Source: Halalkalicoccus sp. CGA53 (GTDB lineage Archaea; Halobacteriota; Halobacteria; Halobacteriales; Halalkalicoccaceae). From it: a DNA stretch of 64,000 bases. Below, in pieces: positions 60,709-64,000 of this stretch. The stretch lies in the NCBI RefSeq assembly GCF_036429475.1, contig NZ_CP144125.1, forward strand, positions 1,860,001 through 1,924,000, given 5' to 3'. Under the pieces are notes generated by a model that was not told the DNA's origin, did no database searches, and was given only the letters and a program-made list of their open reading frames with translations. Position 1 is the stretch's first letter. Every line of letters begins with the position of its first letter. The position numbers and the translations under genes are program-made.

Positions 60709-61467
60709 GTGCAGATCGTCGGCTACCAGACGGGCGCTGACGGCGGCGAGCCGGCGCTCCTCGTCGCCGACGGCGGCTCGGTCGGCCGCGAGCCGCTCGC
60801 CACGGGGAGAGAGCTCTCGTACACCCTCGGCGAGCGCCGCTGTGCGGGCACGGTCGTCGACGGCGAGCACCGAGCCTGTTCCGCAGCGGGCGGCCCGTAC
60901 TGTGAGGACCACACCAGTACCTGGGTCTGTGCCCGGTGTACCGGGACGTGTCTGAAACCGGTGATGGACTGTCACGAGGAGCACGCGGTCTACCTCGCGG
61001 CGTTCGCCCCCGACACGTTCAAGGTCGGGGTCACGAAGAGTTGGCGGCTCGAGGTGCGGTTCCGGGAGCAGGGCGCGGACCGGGGGGCGCACGTCCACAC
61101 CGTCTCGGACGGACGGATCGCCCGGGAGATCGAGGCCGAGATCGCGGCGGAGATCCCCGATCGGGTCGGCGTCCCCCGGAAGATCCGCGGCCTCGACCGG
61201 CGGGTCGACGAGGAGGCCTGGCGCGAGCTGCTCTCGGGGTTCGACGTGATCCGGACGGCCACCTTCGAGTACGGACTCTCGATCGACGAGCGACCGATCC
61301 CGGAGACGCTCGTCTCCGGGACCGTCCGGGGGACGAAGGGGCGGGTGCTCGTCGTCGATCGGGGCGGGACGACCTACGCGGTGGACATGCGTGACCTGGT
61401 CGGTCACGAACTCCTCGCGGGGGCGACCGAACGCGACCTCCAGTCGAGCCTCGGCGTGTTCGGGTAG
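60709..61467 (+). CDS. DUF2797 protein with clustered cysteines
   Basis: 252 aa starting at GTG. Cys clusters: RRCAGTVVDGEHRACSAAGGPYCEDH (four residues), then CARCTGTCLKPVMDCHEEH (two CxxC-like pairs). This N-terminal metal-rich part is followed by YLAAFAPDTFKVGVTKSWRLEVRFREQGADRGAHV, a GIY-YIG-like nuclease pattern (VGVTKS...R..EQGA), as in DUF2797. Possibly a nucleic-acid-processing enzyme. GTG at 60709 fits the family's VGYQTG opening; longer in-frame starts from 60631 seem unsupported. Confidence 0.83.
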   Translation: MQIVGYQTGADGGEPALLVADGGSVGREPLATGRELSYTLGERRCAGTVVDGEHRACSAAGGPYCEDHTSTWVCARCTGTCLKPVMDCHEEHAVYLAAFAPDTFKVGVTKSWRLEVRFREQGADRGAHVHTVSDGRIAREIEAEIAAEIPDRVGVPRKIRGLDRRVDEEAWRELLSGFDVIRTATFEYGLSIDERPIPETLVSGTVRGTKGRVLVVDRGGTTYAVDMRDLVGHELLAGATERDLQSSLGVFG

Positions 61468-61506
61468 CAAGGCAAGCCCTTTCAGTCGGGGCGACGAAGC
61501 CCGCGT

Positions 61507-61914
61507 ATGGCAGACGAACCCGACGAGGGCGAAGGCGGCGAACCGGAGGAGAAGTCGTTCCGAGAGCGCGTCGAGGAGATCAGAGAACAGCGGGCGGCCG
61601 AGCGCGAGGAGGGCGAGCCCCACCCGGGCGAGGAGGCCGAGGAGATGATGGGTGGCGGCCCCGGCGGGATGGGCGGCAACCCGTTCGCGCAGATGATGAG
61701 CGGGATGATGGGCGGCGGTGGCGGCCCCGGCGGGATGGGCGGCGCCCCGGGCGGGATGGGCGGGATGGGCGGTCCGGGCCCCGGCGCGGGACCGGGCGGT
61801 CCGCCGGGCGAGGGCAGCAACGAGCAGGTCGTCCGCGAGCTCAGACAGCTCCGCGACGAGGTCGGCGAGCTCTCGACACAGCTCGAGCGGATCGCCGACG
61901 CGTTAGAGGAGTAG
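61507..61914 (+). CDS. Gly/Met-rich low-complexity protein with acidic head and C-terminal coiled coil
   Basis: 135 aa. Three parts: charged helix 1-45 (EKSFRERVEEIREQRAAEREE), a Gly/Met/Pro tract at about 46-104 made of GGM, PGGM and GPG units, and a heptad-like coiled coil at 105-135 (VVRELRQLRDEVGELSTQLERIADALEE). It is separated by 0 nt from RNase P component 4 (61915), so they are coupled. A disordered, Gly/Met-rich tract recalls chaperonin tails. Function unknown. Confidence 0.78.
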   Translation: MADEPDEGEGGEPEEKSFRERVEEIREQRAAEREEGEPHPGEEAEEMMGGGPGGMGGNPFAQMMSGMMGGGGGPGGMGGAPGGMGGMGGPGPGAGPGGPPGEGSNEQVVRELRQLRDEVGELSTQLERIADALEE

Positions 61915-62199
61915 ATGTCGATCGCGGCCGAGCGTATCGAGCGGCTCCACCACCTCGCGGCCGGGGCAGCGAGGGAGGGCGAGGACGACCGCGCCCGCGA
62001 GTACGTTCGTCTCGCAAAGCGCATCGCCGAACGGAACCGGCTCCGGTTTCCCCGCCGGTTCGAACGGTCGGTCTGTGACCGCTGTGGGCTCTACCTCAGG
62101 CCGGGACGAACGGCGAGGACCAGACTCCGCGACGGCCACCTCACCGTCACGTGTCAGTGTGGCGGTCAGAAGCGCTATCCCTACCGCGGGAGGGTATAA
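61915..62199 (+). CDS. rnp4: RNase P protein component 4 (Rpp21/Rpr2 family)
   Basis: 94 aa. An N-terminal helical pair (IAAERIERLHHLAAGAAREGEDDRAREYVRLAKRIAERNR) is followed by a zinc ribbon with CDRCGLYL and CQCGG. This is the Rpr2/Rpp21 protein of archaeal RNase P, which binds the specificity domain of the RNA to help process tRNA 5' ends. It is in a short operon with the Gly/Met-rich gene and the YhbY gene. Confidence 0.92.
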   Translation: MSIAAERIERLHHLAAGAAREGEDDRAREYVRLAKRIAERNRLRFPRRFERSVCDRCGLYLRPGRTARTRLRDGHLTVTCQCGGQKRYPYRGRV

Positions 62200-62238
62200 A
62201 CGTTCAACTGGGTCGGCGCTCTATCCGGGACAGAGACC

Positions 62239-62487
62239 ATGAGTGACCCGGATCTGCAGCGGGAGATACACGACCTGGACGTGACCGTTCGGGTAGGGAA
62301 GGGAGGGATCGCGTCCGTCGCCGACGAACTACGCGACCAGCTCGACGGACGCGACCTCGTGAAGGTGAAGTTCCTCCGGTCGGCCAGGGGCGAGAGCGAG
62401 ACCGAGGAGCTGGCTGCCGACCTCGGCGAGCGAGCCGACGCGGAGCTACTCCAGACCCGGGGGCACACGGCGGTGTACCGTCGATGA
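62239..62487 (+). CDS. YhbY/CRM-domain RNA-binding protein
   Basis: 82 aa. LDVTVRVGKGGIASVADELRDQLDGRDLVKVKFLRSARGESETEELAADLGERADAELLQTRGHTAVYRR contains the CRM landmarks GKGG and a final TRGHTAVYRR. YhbY-type proteins associate with pre-50S ribosomes. It overlaps mscS by 4 nt (ATGA at 62484-62487), which couples RNA-binding and channel genes. Confidence 0.92.
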   Translation: MSDPDLQREIHDLDVTVRVGKGGIASVADELRDQLDGRDLVKVKFLRSARGESETEELAADLGERADAELLQTRGHTAVYRR

Positions 62488-63389
62488 GCGCGGTCGCTCC
62501 CGTGGTTCTGGAGGGGCCACTCACCGACGCGGGCATCGAGGAGGGGCTGGCTGCCGCCATCTCGAGCGCGGTCGTCTTCGTCGTGGCGTTCGTCGCGCTC
62601 GCGCTCGTCGCGCACGCGGTCGTGATGCCGCTGATCGACAGGTTGCTCTCCTCGCGCGACCTCGACGAGCACGCGAGGCGGCCGATCGCGAAGATCGCCT
62701 GGGGGCTCGTGCTCTTCGGCGTGATCGCGATAGCATTCGGGATCGCGGGCTACGGCAACTTCCTCGTCGCGCTCGCGACGATCGGCGCGGCCGCGACGAT
62801 CGCGCTCGGCTTCGCGATGCAGTCGGTGCTCTCGAACTTCGTCTCCGGGGTGTTCATCTTCACCGAGAAGCCGTTCCGGATCGGCGACTGGATCGAGTGG
62901 GACGAGCACTCGGGGATCGTCGAGGACATCAGCCTCCGGGTCACCCGCGTGCGCACGTTCGACAACGAACTGCTCACGGTACCGAACTCCCAGCTCGCCG
63001 ACGGCGTCGTGAAGAACCCGGTCGCGAACGACTCCCTCCGGCTGAAGTTCGACTTCGGCATCGGCTACGACGACGACATCGACGAGGCGACCGAGATCAT
63101 CGTCGAGGAGGCACGCGAGCACCCCGAGATCATGAACGATCCCGCACCCTCGGTCCGGCTCACCGAACTCGGCGACTCCGATATCGGCCTCCAGTCGCGC
63201 ATCTGGGTCGCGGATCCGAGCAGGGCGGACTTCGTCCGGATACGCGGGGAGTACGTCCAGTCGGTGAAAGAGCGCTTCGACGCTGTCGGGATCGACATCC
63301 CGTACCCCTACCGAAACTTGGACGGGAAAGTGCTCGTCAGGAACGTCGCCGAGGAGGCGATCGGCAGCATCGGGGAGGGCACGGAGTGA
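62484..63389 (+). CDS. mscS: Small-conductance mechanosensitive channel (MscS family)
   Basis: 301 aa. Three hydrophobic segments (about 20-48, 70-95 and 92-115) are followed by TM3b-like LGFAMQSVLSNFVSGVFIFTEKPFRIGDWIEW and the beta-domain VTRVRTFDNELLTVPNSQLADGVVKN, then the cytoplasmic alpha/beta cage. It releases ions under hypo-osmotic shock, a hazard for haloarchaea entering fresh water. It follows yhbY with a 4-nt overlap. Confidence 0.92.
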   Translation: MSAVAPVVLEGPLTDAGIEEGLAAAISSAVVFVVAFVALALVAHAVVMPLIDRLLSSRDLDEHARRPIAKIAWGLVLFGVIAIAFGIAGYGNFLVALATIGAAATIALGFAMQSVLSNFVSGVFIFTEKPFRIGDWIEWDEHSGIVEDISLRVTRVRTFDNELLTVPNSQLADGVVKNPVANDSLRLKFDFGIGYDDDIDEATEIIVEEAREHPEIMNDPAPSVRLTELGDSDIGLQSRIWVADPSRADFVRIRGEYVQSVKERFDAVGIDIPYPYRNLDGKVLVRNVAEEAIGSIGEGTE

Positions 63390-63431
63390 GCAGGCCCCGA
63401 TTTTAGGCGGTTCACGCCCCTCGTTTCGCAC

Positions 63432-63842
63432 GTGCCTACCCACTACGACGAGGTCATCGAGCGAGTGCGTGGACAGGCGAACCTCGGATCGGACGGCGAG
63501 ACCGAACACGTGACGATCGCCGTCCTCTCGACGCTCGGAGAGCGCCTCTCGGAGGGACAGGTGCGGGACCTGGCGGACGAACTGCCCGAGGACCTCGCGG
63601 GGATGCTCACCGACACGGGGGTGAGCGAGGCGCGCTCCTTCTCGGCCGAGGAGTTCGTCGACCGGGTCCGAGAGCGCGAGTCTGAGGTCGACGCGATCGA
63701 GGACGACGACGCCCGCCGGCACGTCCAGGCGGTGTTCCTCGCGGTCTCCGAGAGCGTCAGCGACGAGGCGTGGTCGGACCTCGACGATCAGCTCCCCGCC
63801 GAGTACGGCGAGCTCTACACGGTGCCGGGACAGCGGGAATGA
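63432..63842 (+). CDS. DUF2267 protein
   Basis: 136 aa, GTG start. It begins MPTHYDEVIERVRGQANLGSDGETEHVTIAVLSTLGERLSEGQVRDLADELPEDLAGMLTDTG and repeats the pattern in DARRHVQAVFLAVSESVSDEAWSDLDDQLPAEYGELY: two homologous helical halves, the DUF2267 repeat. Family members may interact with other proteins; function unknown. Its stop overlaps the ATG of the next frame by 4 nt. Confidence 0.9.
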   Translation: MPTHYDEVIERVRGQANLGSDGETEHVTIAVLSTLGERLSEGQVRDLADELPEDLAGMLTDTGVSEARSFSAEEFVDRVRERESEVDAIEDDDARRHVQAVFLAVSESVSDEAWSDLDDQLPAEYGELYTVPGQRE

Positions 63843-64000
63843 CGACCGTGAGGATCGAGTCGGTTCATCAGGTAACGCCGGACGTGAAGTAGTTCCTCCT
63901 CTCGGTCGACGGGGGGATCGGCTACGAGCCGGGCCAGCACACGACGATCCGGTTCGAGCGAGAGGGCGAGGAGGTCGTCCGGCCGTACACCGCAACGTCG
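63839..64000 (+). pseudogene. FNR-type oxidoreductase 5' end broken by an in-frame TAG
   Basis: A frame starting with ATG 63839 (TAATGACG-like overlap ATGA with the DUF2267 stop) reads MTTVRIESVHQVTPDVK, then TAG at 63890-63892, and continues in the same frame FLLSVDGG, YEPGQHTTIRFERE and VVRPYTATS to the window's end. This is the FAD-binding entry of a ferredoxin-NADP reductase-like enzyme (PGQ...RPYT...S). The codon is TAG where CAG (Gln) would fit. It is cut by the right edge, so the full gene cannot be judged. Confidence 0.7.

Noticed and set aside
63890-63892. TAG as a pyrrolysine codon
   Set aside because: TAG ends many ordinary genes here, no pyl genes are visible, and pyrrolysine use is not established in this group as far as I know. 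The flanking protein fits a Gln codon mutation.

Overview
The window reads as the chromosome of a haloarchaeon (class Halobacteria). It is GC-rich throughout, the proteins are strongly acidic, and the gene set is archaeal: transcription factor E, RNase P protein component 4, tRNA ribose methyltransferase Trm56, an AbrB-PhoU fusion, Bat (bacterio-opsin activator) regulators and several haloarchaea-only small families. TATA-like boxes lie about 25-30 nt upstream of many start codons, as expected for leaderless transcripts. I cannot name the genus. I saw no rRNA, tRNA, CRISPR array or transposase. The chromosome is densely packed, and several convergent genes share or abut stop codons.

Region 1 (1-11.1 kb) is a cytochrome c oxidase (cox) locus: subunit III, subunit II, a CtaA-half/CtaB fusion for heme A/O synthesis, and small membrane proteins of haloarchaeal cox clusters. 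Subunit I is not present. Inserted in it are a three-gene minus-strand set (FAD-linked oxidase, ArsM-like methyltransferase, Tat-exported cupin), a FilR1-type regulator, a HAD hydrolase and an amphi-Trp protein.

Region 2 (11.1-35.1 kb) is mostly central metabolism. It holds oxidoreductases, an ABC-2 exporter, a MOT1-type transporter, the methylmalonyl-CoA mutase small subunit with MeaB, a thiolase/DUF35 pair, an acyl-CoA dehydrogenase, 3-hydroxyacyl-CoA dehydrogenase, a squalene-synthase-type enzyme, class I aldolase with FBPase, an acyl-CoA carboxylase beta subunit, and CitE-like lyase, MaoC and glutamate dehydrogenase genes. Together these support acyl-CoA oxidation, propionyl-CoA to succinyl-CoA conversion, and gluconeogenesis. 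The CitE/MaoC/PccB/mutase/Gdh set is compatible with, but does not prove, the methylaspartate cycle of acetate assimilation.

Region 3 (35.1-51 kb) has gamma-glutamyltransferase, a GNAT, a second acyl-CoA dehydrogenase, a RIO-like kinase, an aldehyde dehydrogenase, small haloarchaeal proteins, the AbrB-PhoU regulator, an ATP-NAD kinase-like protein, a CinA-type protein, and an information-processing operon (Trm56, TFE, DUF2110, DUF5803).

Region 4 (51-60.2 kb) is an acetate module on the minus strand: acetyl-CoA synthetase, DUF4212 plus sodium:solute symporter, universal stress protein, a Bat-type regulator with an integrase-like N-terminus, and a second acetyl-CoA synthetase that is a mosaic near-copy of the first.

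Region 5 (60.3-64 kb) has a BsuPI-type protein, then a plus-strand run (DUF2797, Gly/Met-rich protein, RNase P component 4, YhbY, MscS, DUF2267), and ends in an oxidoreductase gene broken by an in-frame TAG.

The most striking non-coding signals are: an ~83-bp structured repeat starting exactly at the stop codon of two unrelated genes, with covarying stem positions; a duplicated hairpin between thiolase and DUF35; an inverted repeat upstream of acs1; and CTAG palindromes acting as stop codons for both members of convergent pairs.
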